Shown: piece by piece, positions 1-10,114 of the stretch
Numbering within the stretch: the stretch's first letter is position 1
Layout: each line of letters starts with the position of its first letter
Origin: Zygaena filipendulae
Lineage: Eukaryota; Arthropoda; Insecta; Lepidoptera; Zygaenidae
Assembly: GCA_907165275.2 (NCBI GenBank)
Contig: CAJRBF020000005.1
Span: forward strand, 434,001-498,000
Reading direction: 5' to 3'
DNA length: 64,000 bases
Program-made: the position numbers and the translations under genes
Notes under the pieces: generated by a model
Seen by the model: only the letters and a program-made list of their open reading frames with translations
Databases searched by the model: none
What the model was told of the DNA's origin: nothing

Positions 1-899
1 ATACACTATTAAAGGAGCATTTCTTCAATAAAGAATTACAAACTATGACTGAATATATTAAATACACGCGCAGTGCCTTAAATCCACAGCTAGTAATTCC
101 ACACTACGTTAACTTGTATGGGAAGCGCTCATTAGAATACCAAATACCAAATCTTATAAACGAACTACCTACTAAAGTGAAAAATGAATTAAATAACAGA
201 AATATTGGATACAAACTAAAAACATATTTTTTGGCTAATTCCGCGATTCCCAATAAAAAATAGCTATCGGTTTTTATTTTTACTTTTTTTTTTGTTTACT
301 ATAAAAAAACACAGTATAAAATGAATACAATAATAACAATATATATATAATAAACATAATATACCTAATATGCGTATATGTAAACACTTGATATTTGTAT
401 ATTGTGTATGTATTGATGAGTCGTCAATAGTATAAATATAAATTATCTGCCGGCTAAGGACTTCAAATGCGACGAAAGTAGGTATTGTAAGAAGAATCAT
501 GCTGTATGTGGTTGGGAATGCATGATTGTTTTTTTTTTTACCGTACAATTAGTCCGCTCTCGATGACTCACGCACGCATTGCATGCTCTTCACGGGCGCT
601 AGTGTGGCAAACACTCGCATAATCCTAACTACACGCGTGTGACTGTAATTGTAGTTATACGTATGGCTGTAATTGTAGTTATGCGTGTGTGGTTGGGATT
701 ATGCACCTGCCTTACCCCAGTCTTTTTAGTACCTACCTACCTAGCCTTAATTTAATTTATACACAGAGAATAATGTAAATTTAGCCTCAAACCGTCGCAG
801 TGCACAGACAAACCAAATTTGGTTTTTGTTGCACTGGAAATATGTGAATTTTTGTATTTTGTACTTATTGGTTTTTAATAAAAAAAAAAAAAAAAAAAA
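1..899 (+). mobile_element. 3' end of a non-LTR retrotransposon (LINE), cut by window start
   Basis: The segment holds the last codons of a reverse-transcriptase ORF (to 263), about 600 bases of AT-rich 3' untranslated sequence, an AATAAA signal at 877-882 and a poly-A run ending at 899. At base 900 the sequence switches abruptly to a minus-strand RNase H coding region, so this LINE was inserted into that older element. The 5' part and the left target duplication lie outside the window. The clade is not certain; the C-terminal protein pattern fits the Jockey/CR1 group. Confidence 0.6.
3..263 (+). pseudogene. C-terminal fragment of a LINE reverse transcriptase ORF2
   Basis: The frame is open from the window edge to the stop at 261-263; the ATG at 45 is probably internal, not the true start. 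The protein shows the tail found at the C-terminus of many Jockey/CR1-type ORF2 proteins: a basic 'YGKRSLEYQIPNLINELP' block followed by 'YKLKTYFL'. No catalytic motif is present because the polymerase core would lie upstream of the window. It is followed by a long 3' UTR and poly-A, which supports the reading as an ORF2 end. Whether the complete element is intact cannot be judged here. Confidence 0.55.
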
Positions 900-1483
900 G
901 TTACAGTGTCCTCTCTATTTAACTTAATGCAATCCATCCAGGGAATTCTCAGAGGGTATGGCTGGATAGTTTTATACCATATACCTTTTTGTTTGGAGCG
1001 TTCGTCAAAGTACTCCTTCCACAAATCGTAACACCTGTTCTTCACAAACTTGACACAGTCTAGGTAGAAGGGTTGCACATCAAATGGAATGCCATCACTC
1101 GCAGCCTGTTTAGCCAGCATGTCCGCCGTCTCATTGCCGTGAATGTTAGTATGAGATGGGATCCATTGTAACGTAACGGTCTTTGCTTGGGATTTTAATT
1201 TGGAAATGATTTCCAAAATTCCATAGGCTATCGGGACTCCTCGAATCGTCGAGGTACACCGAGCCACATGTTGCAACGCGCTTCTGGAGTCTGTGAGAAT
1301 AACAAACTTCTCACCTTCTATGGTGCCGATGTACGATAAAGCTTCAGAAATAGCTACCAGTTCAGTGAACATTATACAGACATTTACGTTAATTTGGAAC
1401 TTTGCGGAGATGTCTAATTGGGGATCGTAAAAGGCCGCGCCAGTGCCATGGTCGTCTTTCGAACCGTCTGTGTATATAGAGTA
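900..1483 (-). pseudogene. RNase H domain of the same LINE, out of frame
   Basis: On the minus strand from about 1483 the translation reads 'YSIYTDGSK', the first catalytic Asp block of RNase H. It then gives 'MFTELVAISEAL' (catalytic Glu), 'ILTDSRSALQ' (second Asp) and 'WIPSHTNIHGNETADMLAKQA' (the HGNExAD block with His and the last Asp). All four acidic positions are present, so the domain itself is intact in sequence. However, its frame differs from that of the RT upstream, and the 3' part ends at the inserted poly-A at 899. The apparent C-terminal Phe run is just the poly-A read in reverse. Confidence 0.8.
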
Positions 1484-3579
1484 GTATCCTTGATATTTTC
1501 TATTTTACTTTTTGTCGCCGATATATCTAATCCCAGCTCCCGAAACAAATTGTACACAAGAACCAGAACAGCCTGAATTTTCTCTTCAGCTCTGTGCGCG
1601 TGTTTTTCGGTGATATATAGCACATAATCATCCGCATACTGAGATATAAACACATTACAATCGCGGACTTGCTTACAAATTTTGATAGTTGCCAGGTTAA
1701 ACAAGAGTGGAGATAGGGGATCTCCCTGAGCTAAACCACAGCCTGTGCTTCTAGAAACAGTGTAGTCACCTAAAACTATACTAAGACTCCTGTCTCGAAG
1801 GAATTTCCATAGGTAGCTACAGATCTTCAATCCAACACCTAAGTCATCCAGAATATATAACATAGTCTTTATGTCAACATTGTTATAAGCGCTATCAACA
1901 TCTAGAAAGCAGCCAAGTGTTACGTAACTTTTAGAAAATCCTATCTGTACTCGCGATACCAAACTGCTTAGATTATCCAAACAAGATCTCGATTTCCTAA
2001 ACCCAGTAGTCTCATTAGCCAAAAGTTCATTTTTTTCAATATACCATTCTAGTCTTTTGTTGATAATAGAGTGAAATATTTTACACAAACACGATATCAG
2101 GGATATCGGATGAAGAGATGCCACATCAGAGGAATTTCGACTAGCCTTAGGGATAGGGACAATCTGTATTTGGCGCCACTGCAAGGGTACAAATCCCTGC
2201 GTAAAGAATGAATTATATAAATTCAACAGAATAGATTTTCCACTGTCTGGGAGGTTTTTTATCATAGAAAATGCAATATTGTCACTGCCCGGTGCAGTAT
2301 CTTTAGGTTTTATGCTATTTTCTAGTTCACTCATAGATATAGGAATTTCTAGTTTTGTATTTGAAGAAACAAATCTGGGGTAACCGGGGCATACTGAACA
2401 CGGAGCCAAATTCCTAAGTAATTTCTCAGCGATTACCTGGTCTACTTGAAGGCCTATCGTTTTTCTGCCTTTTAGCCATCTCATACGTCGCCACATATCA
2501 CTAGATGAGGAAACATCATCGATAGATGAGCAAAATGCGCACCAGGATTCTCTTTTGGCTTTTCTGATCATTCTTTGCGTTTCTCTAAGTTTATCTTTAT
2601 AAAACATAAGATTTTCTGGCGTGGAGTTTTTCCGAAACTTGGCTAGTGCTCGCCTGCGTTCTGCTACAGCTTTTGACAATGAAGCGGACCAATAAGGCTT
2701 TGGCGCGAATTTACTTTGTGGAGTTAGCGGGATTTTGTAAAATGGAATGTGTTCGTCGGCTGCTCGATTTATACAATTTGAGAATTGATCATATGCTTCT
2801 TGAAGTTCATCAGACAGCCGAAGGGTAGAAAATGCTTTATCTGTGCTTTCTTTATAGGAGTTCCAGTCCGCCTTTTTGAGGTTTCTTTTTTTAATAAATT
2901 TTGAGGCATGGTTCGAAAAGGCAGTTATCTTTATTACCAAATGATCACTTGTTTCATTGGTCGAATACCATTCGAAATTAAGTGCCACGTCTGAGGTTGC
3001 AGTAGAAATATCTGGTGCAGATTCTTGCAGAATGTTATTTGATAGCCTGACGCGAGTGGGATTGCCGTTATTTAATGTTACAAAATTACTGTCCAATAGA
3101 GAATCAAATATTTGTGTCCCTCTCGTATCAACTTTATAGGACCAATTTGTATGGTGCGCATTAAAATCTCCTAGCACTAAAGCTTTTGCTGTCCACAAAG
3201 AGAAAATGTGATCCCAATCGTATGGCTGCGTTCGAATTGTAGGTGGACAATACACCGAGACTATATATTCAATGCTTTCACAATTAAAGATTCTGACACA
3301 TAAAATTTCGATTCCGGGATTATAAATTTGGATTGGGTGAATTTGAGATTTAATGGACGTGTGTGTTAGGATTGCTACTCCTCCGTAGCCATCATACCGA
3401 TCTAGACGAAAAATATTGTACCCTCTCACCTGAAAACTGCTATCAGGCTCTAACCATGTTTCAGACAATGTTGCAATATGTATTTGTTCTTGGGAAAGCA
3501 GTAACTCGAACTCCGTTAACTTAGGCCTAATACTCTGAGCGTTCCACTGAAGGATATTAAGTTTAGTTTGTCTCGCCAT
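1414..3579 (-). pseudogene. LINE ORF2: endonuclease + reverse transcriptase, truncated at the C side
   Basis: 721 residues. The APE endonuclease domain is at residues 1-220: N13 in 'QWNAQS', E40 in 'LSETW', 'GDFN' at 137-140 and 'SDH' at 211-213. The reverse transcriptase follows, with 'LDVDSAYNNVD', 'GLAQGDPLSPLLFN' and the catalytic YADD at 648-651. In full elements roughly 200 residues of thumb and connection separate YADD from RNase H. Here only ~40 in-family residues follow ('LGLDISATKSK'), and the frame then runs out of phase over the start of the RNase H domain and stops. The best reading is an internal deletion with a frame change near base 1490-1500, so the encoded enzyme would be incomplete. 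Confidence 0.8.
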
Positions 3580-4993
3580 TAAAAATTTTTTTCAAGAATC
3601 CTAGGTCTGCAAACTCCTTTGTCACATACGATAACAAACTCTCAAAACATGTCCTTAATACCTCTATTATCTTATCCTTTACAGAATTACTATTAAAGAA
3701 TATAATGTTTCTTAGTTTTTCTATTAATTGCTTGAGCGCTCCTGTATCTTCAGTCTTCTTGTTCTCCAAATCGTAACGTATATCTTCCATGATGCTGTTC
3801 CCAGGTTCCGAAGTGACATCCCAATCAATTATAGCCTCTGGATTAGTGTTACTCTTTTTCTTTTTCGTGTTCGTAGCACGGGACTGTTGAGGTTGAATCT
3901 CACGCCTAACCGGTGTATTTAAAACTTGCGCATAAGCGGGTGTGCTCTGAGAGGTCCGTATATCTCCTTCTCTTGGCTTTGTAGCTGATTGACGCTCGTC
4001 TCTCAAAGAGGCCGGCCCTCGCTCATTCCGTTCACATCTGGGTGGTGTAGGTGGTACATACATGGTGATTGCTCGCCTATACGAGCAATTAAAATTGGCC
4101 ATTATATCTCTAATGCGTTTTTCTTTTAGAAATACGGGACACACTTTTTCTAGCGCCATGTGACTTCCAGAACAGTTAATACAAGAGTATACTTGTGACT
4201 CACAGTTAGCGTGGTTATTTCCGCATTTAGGGCATATCACTCGTTTTGACGGACAAAACTTGACTGTATGTCCATACCTCCAGCACTTCGAGCACTGAGT
4301 GACAGGGAAGACGTACGGTTCTACTTGGATTCGCAAACCATAAATGTACACATGCGATGGTAATGAAGAGCCCTTGAAGCCTAGGCGAACGGTTTCACTT
4401 AGAGTCCATCCAGAGTCCTCGTTACTTCTCCGCTTAAGTCTTCTAACATCAGTCAATTCTGCTGTACTTGACAGGGTATCGAGTATTTCTTTGTCTGTTA
4501 GATTTAATTCTATATTTTTTATGATACCATAGGATATACCGACTTCATATGGTTTTTGAAATCGCCAGCCCATATCTAATAGTTGTGTACATGTCATTAA
4601 CTTATTAGCGCTCGACTCATTATTAATGCATATTAAAGCCTTAAAGGGATTTAAGTACTTAACTTTTTCGATATTGCTTATTTTGCATGATTCAAGTAAT
4701 TTCGCTAGTCCAAATTGCTTTGGTAGTTTTTCTTTGCACGATATATAGATTTCTATATAACAATGGTTAATCCTCTTTTCGTTTCTCTTTACCGTGGTCC
4801 ATTCATCCTCTTGGTCTATATCTTCCCGTCCTCTTTTCTTTCCTTTTCTATTACTATCATTTTCAATAGTTTCGTCTTCTAATTGTGATAACATCTCATT
4901 GTATTCAGATGGCCGATTTTCATTATTGATCGTCCCACTCACATAACTAATGCTTCCGACACTATCATCCGGTAATATGTCCTCCTCCATCAT
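3563..4993 (-). CDS. LINE ORF1 protein (gag-like, three zinc knuckles)
   Basis: A 476-residue ORF starting ATG-ATG. The N-terminal ~75 residues are acidic then basic (GKKRGRED). Residues ~75-230 look like the RRM-like/PRE region common in I and Jockey ORF1 proteins. Three zinc knuckles follow: C234-x2-C237-x4-H242-x4-C247, C254-x2-C257-x3-H261-x2-C264 and C271-x2-C274-x3-H278-x6-C285. The tail is charged, with Pro/Arg-rich stretches. The role in the family is binding the element RNA and forming the RNP. The frame is open throughout, so this is the best-preserved part of the element. The stop overlaps the ATG of ORF2 by 17 bases, suggesting coupled translation (inference). Confidence 0.8.
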   Translation of the reverse strand: MMEEDILPDDSVGSISYVSGTINNENRPSEYNEMLSQLEDETIENDSNRKGKKRGREDIDQEDEWTTVKRNEKRINHCYIEIYISCKEKLPKQFGLAKLLESCKISNIEKVKYLNPFKALICINNESSANKLMTCTQLLDMGWRFQKPYEVGISYGIIKNIELNLTDKEILDTLSSTAELTDVRRLKRRSNEDSGWTLSETVRLGFKGSSLPSHVYIYGLRIQVEPYVFPVTQCSKCWRYGHTVKFCPSKRVICPKCGNNHANCESQVYSCINCSGSHMALEKVCPVFLKEKRIRDIMANFNCSYRRAITMYVPPTPPRCERNERGPASLRDERQSATKPREGDIRTSQSTPAYAQVLNTPVRREIQPQQSRATNTKKKKSNTNPEAIIDWDVTSEPGNSIMEDIRYDLENKKTEDTGALKQLIEKLRNIIFFNSNSVKDKIIEVLRTCFESLLSYVTKEFADLGFLKKIFNGETN

Positions 4994-5000
4994 AAATAGA

Positions 5001-5844
5001 GTGCATTATAGTTTGCACTCGTGTAGATGCAACCCGTATGAATAAGCGCACAAAACCGGTTTAGTTCGAGTAGTGGGAATACGATCACTATGTGCAGACG
5101 ATAAACGCAACACACGTGCCACCAGCTCGAGTAGTAAACTCCGAATCCTGTACCGAATGTGTTCTATGTACAATGCAATCAGTGAAGACCTAGACATTTT
5201 TTCTACCTCCGAATCAGATATTAAGAAATTTTTTAAACCGTTATTGTATTCAAAATTTTTCTATATTCCCAAAAACCTCTATGTTTATTTTATTTTGTTT
5301 GTTTTTTACTATGGCACTACTTTAGGTGCAGGTTGTGTTCACTTCGAGAAGGTCATACACTGTTTTGAAATTGTGAAATAAGTTTTTTTAAGTGTTTTAC
5401 ATGTGTATTGTCCAGTTTGGTGAACCTTAAATAAAAAATAAAAAAATAATATTAATAAAATTATAATTTGTTATCTACCCACATACAGATTGTCAACGAT
5501 GAAGTTTTAAACTCGTGAATTATCAATGTGTCGTATTTTGTCGGGTAGTTGTAGCTTTTCACTACTGCTTCGCATAATTAGTTCGATTCTTAAGATGCGA
5601 AATAGATCATTCGTGACGTTATTGTAGTTCTTTGTCAGAATGAATGGACGTTATCATGGTTTCATTGTCAGATATCTGTTGCAAATGAAACGAGCGTATC
5701 GGGCGGTAGCGTTTATTGCACTGCTCGTCCCTGCATCTTACATCGATATACCTCTAGATACCTACTTACTAACATCCCTCCACCTTTAATAACAAAAAAT
5801 ATTTTCTTAATTACAACTTATAAATAATTTAATCGTCTTTGTAA
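5001..5844. other. Stretch without a gene
   Basis: Bases 5001-5200 may be the 5' UTR of the minus-strand LINE. An A-rich run at 5430-5460 resembles a degenerate 3' end of another retroelement. The rest is AT-rich and shows no coding signal I can support. Confidence 0.4.
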
Positions 5845-6267
5845 TTAACAACTTTTGACCGTATCCAACGTAGAGCAGCTCGAATCGTCGATGACAAGGC
5901 TATTTCTGATCGGCTTGATCTTTTGGCGTTACGTAGAGATGTTGGTTCACTCAGCATCTTCTACCGCATCTATCATGGGGAGTGTTCAGAGGAACTGTTC
6001 GGATTAATCCCGGCTGCTGAGTTTCGTCACAGGACATCGCGTCAAAAATACCACGCATACCATCTTGATGTCTGGAAATCCACAACTGCGCGATTTCTCA
6101 GACACTTTCTGCCCCGCACAACCACTCTGTGGAATCAGCTTACGCCGGCAGTTTTTCCGAACGGATACGACCTGAGAACCTTCAAAAAACGAGACTTCTC
6201 CTTTCTTAAAGGCCGACAACGCACCTGCATGCCTTCTGGTGTTGCAGATGTCTATGGGCGACTGTAA
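5845..6267 (+). pseudogene. C-terminal ORF2 fragment of a LINE
   Basis: The frame opens at 5845. Family-like residues start near 5857 with '[19 protein letters not shown]', continue through '[20 protein letters not shown]' and '[19 protein letters not shown]', and end with '[16 protein letters not shown]' and a basic tail. This is the typical C-terminal region after the RT thumb in Jockey-type insect LINEs. No polymerase motif is present because the copy is 5'-truncated. The ATG at 5923 is internal. Confidence 0.7.
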
Positions 6268-6326
6268 TCACTTATCATCAGGTGTGCCACCTGCCCGTTT
6301 GCCCCCTATTCCATAAAAAAAAAACA
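5845..6326 (+). mobile_element. 5'-truncated LINE 3' end
   Basis: It contains the C-terminus of a LINE ORF2 (open from 5845, stop at 6267). A short 3' tail follows, with 'tcatcaggtgtgccacctgcccgtttg' (split here only as a description of the 3' UTR at 6278-6304) and an A-run at 6316-6325. This short 3' tail is widespread in lepidopteran genomes. 5' truncation is the usual outcome of LINE insertion. Confidence 0.75.
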
Positions 6327-6339
6327 ACTTTTCGCGTTC

Positions 6340-6884
6340 TACGCGCTGGTACTGGTAACGGCGGGGACCCCGGGTCAGGCTCGCCGTCTGCTTCCGGATC
6401 TGCATCCGGCTCGTCCTCTCCCTCCTCCGCGTGAGCTGTCGTAGTCGTTCCTTGCGGCATGGGCGGAGGTGGGGGCGGGGGCGGAGGCGCTCCCAGTACT
6501 GCCCCCTTAGCAATATTACAAACGTTTCTTATCTATTCTCATTCTATAACTACTGACGTTTAAGCGTAAGCTATTCTCTGTATAGAAAAGTTGGTAGCCA
6601 TGTCAATGTTACGCTCTAAGATCGATAACGCTCAGTGAGCGGAAAAATAGCTCACAACGCGTTATGGCATTCACAGAAAGATCATAATGCGAAATTCGCG
6701 TTATGGCTCTAATAAAAACGCGCACTGCCTTGATAAACGATTTCATATTTTCGTTTTGTTGTTCAAATAGTTCGCGCCAATAATTATCACCACTATTGTT
6801 CACACTACACATATTATCACTTTGAGATCTTTCTGCCCGCTCATATCCCAATTCTGATGTCGCGTTAAGCTCGGAATCAGCCAT
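6340..6884 (-). pseudogene. Gag-like fragment, interrupted by a repeat
   Basis: Minus-strand reading starts at an ATG at 6884. It gives an acidic N-terminus, then 'WRELFEQQNENMKSFIKAV', resembling the start of some LTR-retroelement gag proteins. From about 6729 to 6499 the frame crosses a sequence that recurs at 7090-7318, so this part looks inserted. Beyond it, minus-strand 6500-6340 reads as a Pro run followed by an acidic 'EEGEDEPDADPEADGEPD' tract in a different ORF. A single interrupted gag is my inference. The Pro-rich part could equally be unrelated GC-rich sequence. Confidence 0.35.
6499..6729 (+). repeat. Direct repeat, copy 1 (~225 bp)
   Basis: Shares long, nearly identical stretches with 7090-7318. 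Examples are the run starting 'acaaacgtttcttatctatt' and the part around 'gaaaagttggtagccatgtc'. It could be part of an LTR or a short element. I see no clean TG..CA ends. Confidence 0.8.
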
Positions 6885-7089
6885 TGTAGGGTACGTGTGG
6901 GCGGGTACGGGCAGAAAAATAAAAGATTCGGTTTTAGATTAATCACAATAAATTCACTATTAGGGTAATTCAGAAATCAAACACAGTTTCTTAACGGTAG
7001 GTACGCGATACGATTCCCACGAGACATGCGTACCTAAGCACCGACGATCGAACCAAGAGAGTGATCGTGTTGTTCTGTGCGCGCCGCTC

Positions 7090-7365
7090 CTGCCACCTTA
7101 GCCATATTACAAACGTTTCTTATCTATTCTCATTCTATAACTACTGACGTTTAAGTGTAAGCTATTCTCTGTATAGAAAAGTTGGTAGCCATGTCAATGT
7201 TACGCTCAAAGATCGAAAACGCTCAGTGAGCGGCATAATAGCTTACAACGCGTTGTGGCAATCACAGAAAGACCAAAAATAGCGAAATTCGTGTTAAGGC
7301 TCTAATGAAAATGCGCATGACGCGTTGTGGTAATCACAGAAAGACCAAAATGCGAAATTCGTGTC
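7090..7365 (+). repeat. Direct repeat, copy 2, with an internal tandem duplication
   Basis: Second copy of 6499-6729. Its right part is itself duplicated: 'cacagaaagaccaaaa' with flanks occurs near 7262 and again near 7336, about 71-75 bases apart. Bases 7366-7698 are AT-rich and hold nothing I recognise. Confidence 0.75.
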
Positions 7366-7698
7366 GTGGCTGCATATGCAATAGAATAGAACGTTGTCGA
7401 TTAAAAAGCACGCATCGTCAAAGTGCTAGCATAGTTGCATTTTTGACAATCGCTTGCGTATCGTAATCGAAGTTTTTGAACGTTCACTTAGCGAACTCCG
7501 AAACCCTGTAGAGCACGTTAAGAGAATAGAAAAGTTCTAAGACTGCGAAGTTAATATTGTGATTTTGCACATAATTTTCCGTATTTAACGGATAAAATAT
7601 ACACTTAATGTACTTTATTTACATAATAACTAATAAAGTTAAATAATTATTAACATTAAACAATAACAAAACGATTTAATTGACTAGTTTGATGACAC

Positions 7699-7990
7699 CA
7701 AAGCTAAGATGTTGTGATAAGCTCATAATGAAGAAGTGTGGAAGCAGTGGTCACAGAAACCTTAAAGAAGTGAAGTGGAAATAGTAGATACCGTCGGTGC
7801 CTGGAGGCGGTGCCGCCAGTCGCCTAGTTGGATGTACCTAAGATGTTGTGATAGCTTGTGATACGCTCATATTGAAGAAGTGTGGAAGCAGTGGTCGCAG
7901 AAGCCAGAAGTGAAGTGGAAATAGTAGTAAGGTATAAGTACCGTCAGAGCCTGGAAGCGGTGCCGCGAGCTGCGCCAGTCCAGTACCATG
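7699..7990 (+). repeat. Tandem duplication of a ~140-bp unit
   Basis: Both units contain 'ctaagatgttgtgata', 'gaagaagtgtggaagcagtg', 'agaagtgaagtggaaatagt' and a GC-rich end 'gaagcggtgccgc'-like, at ~7702 and ~7840. The two units have diverged by small indels. The function is unknown. Confidence 0.8.
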
Positions 7991-8616
7991 GTCTGCGCTA
8001 GTGTGCGAAACCATTACGTAAAGCGGCTCTTTGACTTTCGATTTTGAGTGAACCACTGTGATTTTGGAAAAATTTACAAAAAGTTATCGGAAAAAAAGTT
8101 AATACCTAACTGCTCTCTTGTTTCAAATTGTAAATGCATGCAGTGGCGTGGCAGTTAGTTGAGCATTCAGTAGATAATAAAAGGAATGTTGAACACTGTA
8201 CCTATTTAAAAATGATTATGGCTTAGTAAAGTAGGTAAGAGAAGTGATTGATGTGTAAGCACATTACAACGTTCAGCATAACAGTGTCCTTCACTATATC
8301 TAATCCTAATGTAAACAAAAAATTAACAATTACATTTTGTGTGTTACAAGAACATTGTTTTACTACCAACACAATTGCTTTCAATGGCACATAAAGCCAA
8401 AGGTAGAAATAATGTAACTCCAACTCCGTACATAGGTAGCCAAAATTAGGTAAGTCAAGGAAGGGCCATGCTTGTTTAATAAACAGCTATGAAACAAAGT
8501 AAATTAATATTAGGGAAAATTGAGATCTTTCCTTGCTAGAAATAAATAATAATAAGAATAAATGTTTATTTGTTAAATGGATGTGAATGATTCAATAAAT
8601 TGTATGGAATTTATCT
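7991..8616. other. Stretch without a gene
   Basis: AT-rich and non-coding as far as I can see. No retroelement end or structured repeat is obvious. Confidence 0.4.
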
Positions 8617-9285
8617 CTAATTAATAGAAATAAATTTAATTAATTAAAATATTGTGTTGTTCACAGTCCCAATATCAGTATAATAACAATAATGTGTAGG
8701 CAAGCACATTGAATTGTAGGGTTACTATGCTCTTTAATTGTAATGTTTCATGTTCTGCATATTATCAACTTTTTGTAATCAAAATTTTAATTTTCATCAC
8801 CATGTCACAACTCACAACTGTTTTTACCTTTTGATATTGTTAAAAGAACTGTAATTGGACATACACTTGTATATTGTAATAATTATCACCTAATTTATTT
8901 CATTGTTTTCTATTAGTAGCAACATGACATCAATACTTTTTGTATACATGTTTAAACTCTTTATGTACCTACCTATCCTATTTAGTGTATTTACTACTCA
9001 GTTGGTGTATCTAATCTTAAGTGATCCCTACTAATAGGTATACTAATATTATAAATGTGCAAGTATTCCTATCAGTTACCTTTTCGAGCCTTAACTAGGT
9101 ACCTACTTAACTGATCATCATGAAATTTCTCATACCTACATAATATGGTGGAGAAAAGGACTTTCATCCTTACTAATATTATGAACGCTAAAGTTTATGT
9201 ATGGATATTTGTTACTCTTTCACACAAAAACTACTGAATGAATCTTAATGAAACTACAATATTATTTTTATATATATAGGATTTT
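8617..9285 (+). repeat. Dispersed repeat, unit 1 (uninterrupted copy)
   Basis: The left half (8617-8915) matches 9286-9490. The right half (8916-9285) matches 30452-30800. It therefore represents the unoccupied form of the site into which the 21-kb LTR element inserted: 'ttctatta' at 8908-8915 runs directly into 'gtagcaacatgac'. Its last ~110 bases resemble the short dispersed elements seen at 30705, 38008 and 50028. Confidence 0.8.
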
Positions 9286-9490
9286 ATCTATAATTAATAG
9301 AAATTAATTGAATTAATTAAAATATTGTGTTGTTCACAGTCCCAACATCAGTATAATAGCCATAATGTGTGTGTTAAATGAACTGTAATTGGACATGAAC
9401 TTGTATATTGAAATAATTATCCTCTATATCCTGATGGTCTTATAAATAAATAAATAATTATCACCTAATTTATTTTATTGTTTTCTATTA
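9286..9490 (+). repeat. Dispersed repeat, unit 2, left half
   Basis: Aligns to 8617-8915 with an internal deletion. Shared parts are 'aaatattgtgttgttcacag', 'gaactgtaattggacat' and the end 'ttgttttctatta'. The last four bases ATTA (9487-9490) are the left target duplication of the LTR element that follows. Confidence 0.8.
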
Positions 9491-10114
9491 TGTAAATAGT
9501 GATTTAGGTATTCTGTACTAATATGTTAAAATTGATTAATATTATTATGATTCTTATGCTATGTATTGTGATTCTTAATTTAAATAATTATACCAATGTT
9601 TATTAAAGTGATTTAAATTGCATTTCCATGGCCAATTCATATTTAATAACTGGCAACATTGTGAATTCATAGACTGTAGAGTAAATAAAATGTTATTTGA
9701 GATAGCGGGAAAAACGCGCGGGAGAACATGCTTACATAATGGCAGCAACAAAGGATCGAGTCAGTGGTGCTGGTGATTTCCTAGATGGAAGACATCATAA
9801 CATCGAAAGTTAAGTATTGGTAGACAGTTTTGGCTCTATTTAATGCTTGTAATAATAATTGTGATTACAGTATTGTTCTCATAAAATATACTGTTCAAGC
9901 TTAACTTTAGCTTCAGAGATTTGATTACTTTGTGCGTAACATGTTTTGAGATTCCTATTGCTTATCTATACTGGCTTTGATTATTATAGAATTTGATACA
10001 AATTATATCAAAGAGTTTTTATTATAATTGGTAATACAGACACAAAGGAATAGTTTTGTTAAAATCAGGTTGTTTTATTTACTAGGTATCCTTACTAATG
10101 CTAATAATTTAACA
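9491..10114 (+). repeat. Left LTR of the 21-kb element
   Basis: 624 bp, TGT..ACA. By eye it differs from the right LTR at two positions near base 9525-9530 and is otherwise the same, so the insertion looks young. The sequence after it ('tttcagaagtgggatt') resembles a primer-binding site whose first bases are not the usual TGG. The tRNA is not verified. Confidence 0.85.

Larger units (their letters stand above)
900..5000 (-). mobile_element. EN-RT-RNase H LINE (I/LOA/R1-like group), defective
   Basis: Read on the minus strand: ORF1 with zinc knuckles (4993-3563), ORF2 with APE-type endonuclease and reverse transcriptase (3579-1414), then an RNase H domain in another frame (about 1483-900). 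ORF1 and ORF2 overlap by 17 bases. LINEs carrying a C-terminal RNase H belong to the I, LOA, R1 and related clades; I cannot choose between them. The 3' end is missing because a plus-strand LINE occupies bases 1-899. The 5' end is not sharply defined; the ORF1 start at 4993 is the last sure point. Confidence 0.75.

Noticed and set aside
264..548. 94-codon minus-strand ORF
   Set aside because: It lies in the AT-rich LINE 3' UTR; hydrophobic low-complexity protein without motif.
5073..5381. 102-codon plus-strand ORF
   Set aside because: It runs opposite the LINE 5' region, with no family pattern and AT-rich tail.
6604..6729. 6-base 'actgcc' as target duplication of the 225-bp repeat
   Set aside because: The left 'ctgcc' is also present beside the other copy, so it belongs to the repeat itself.
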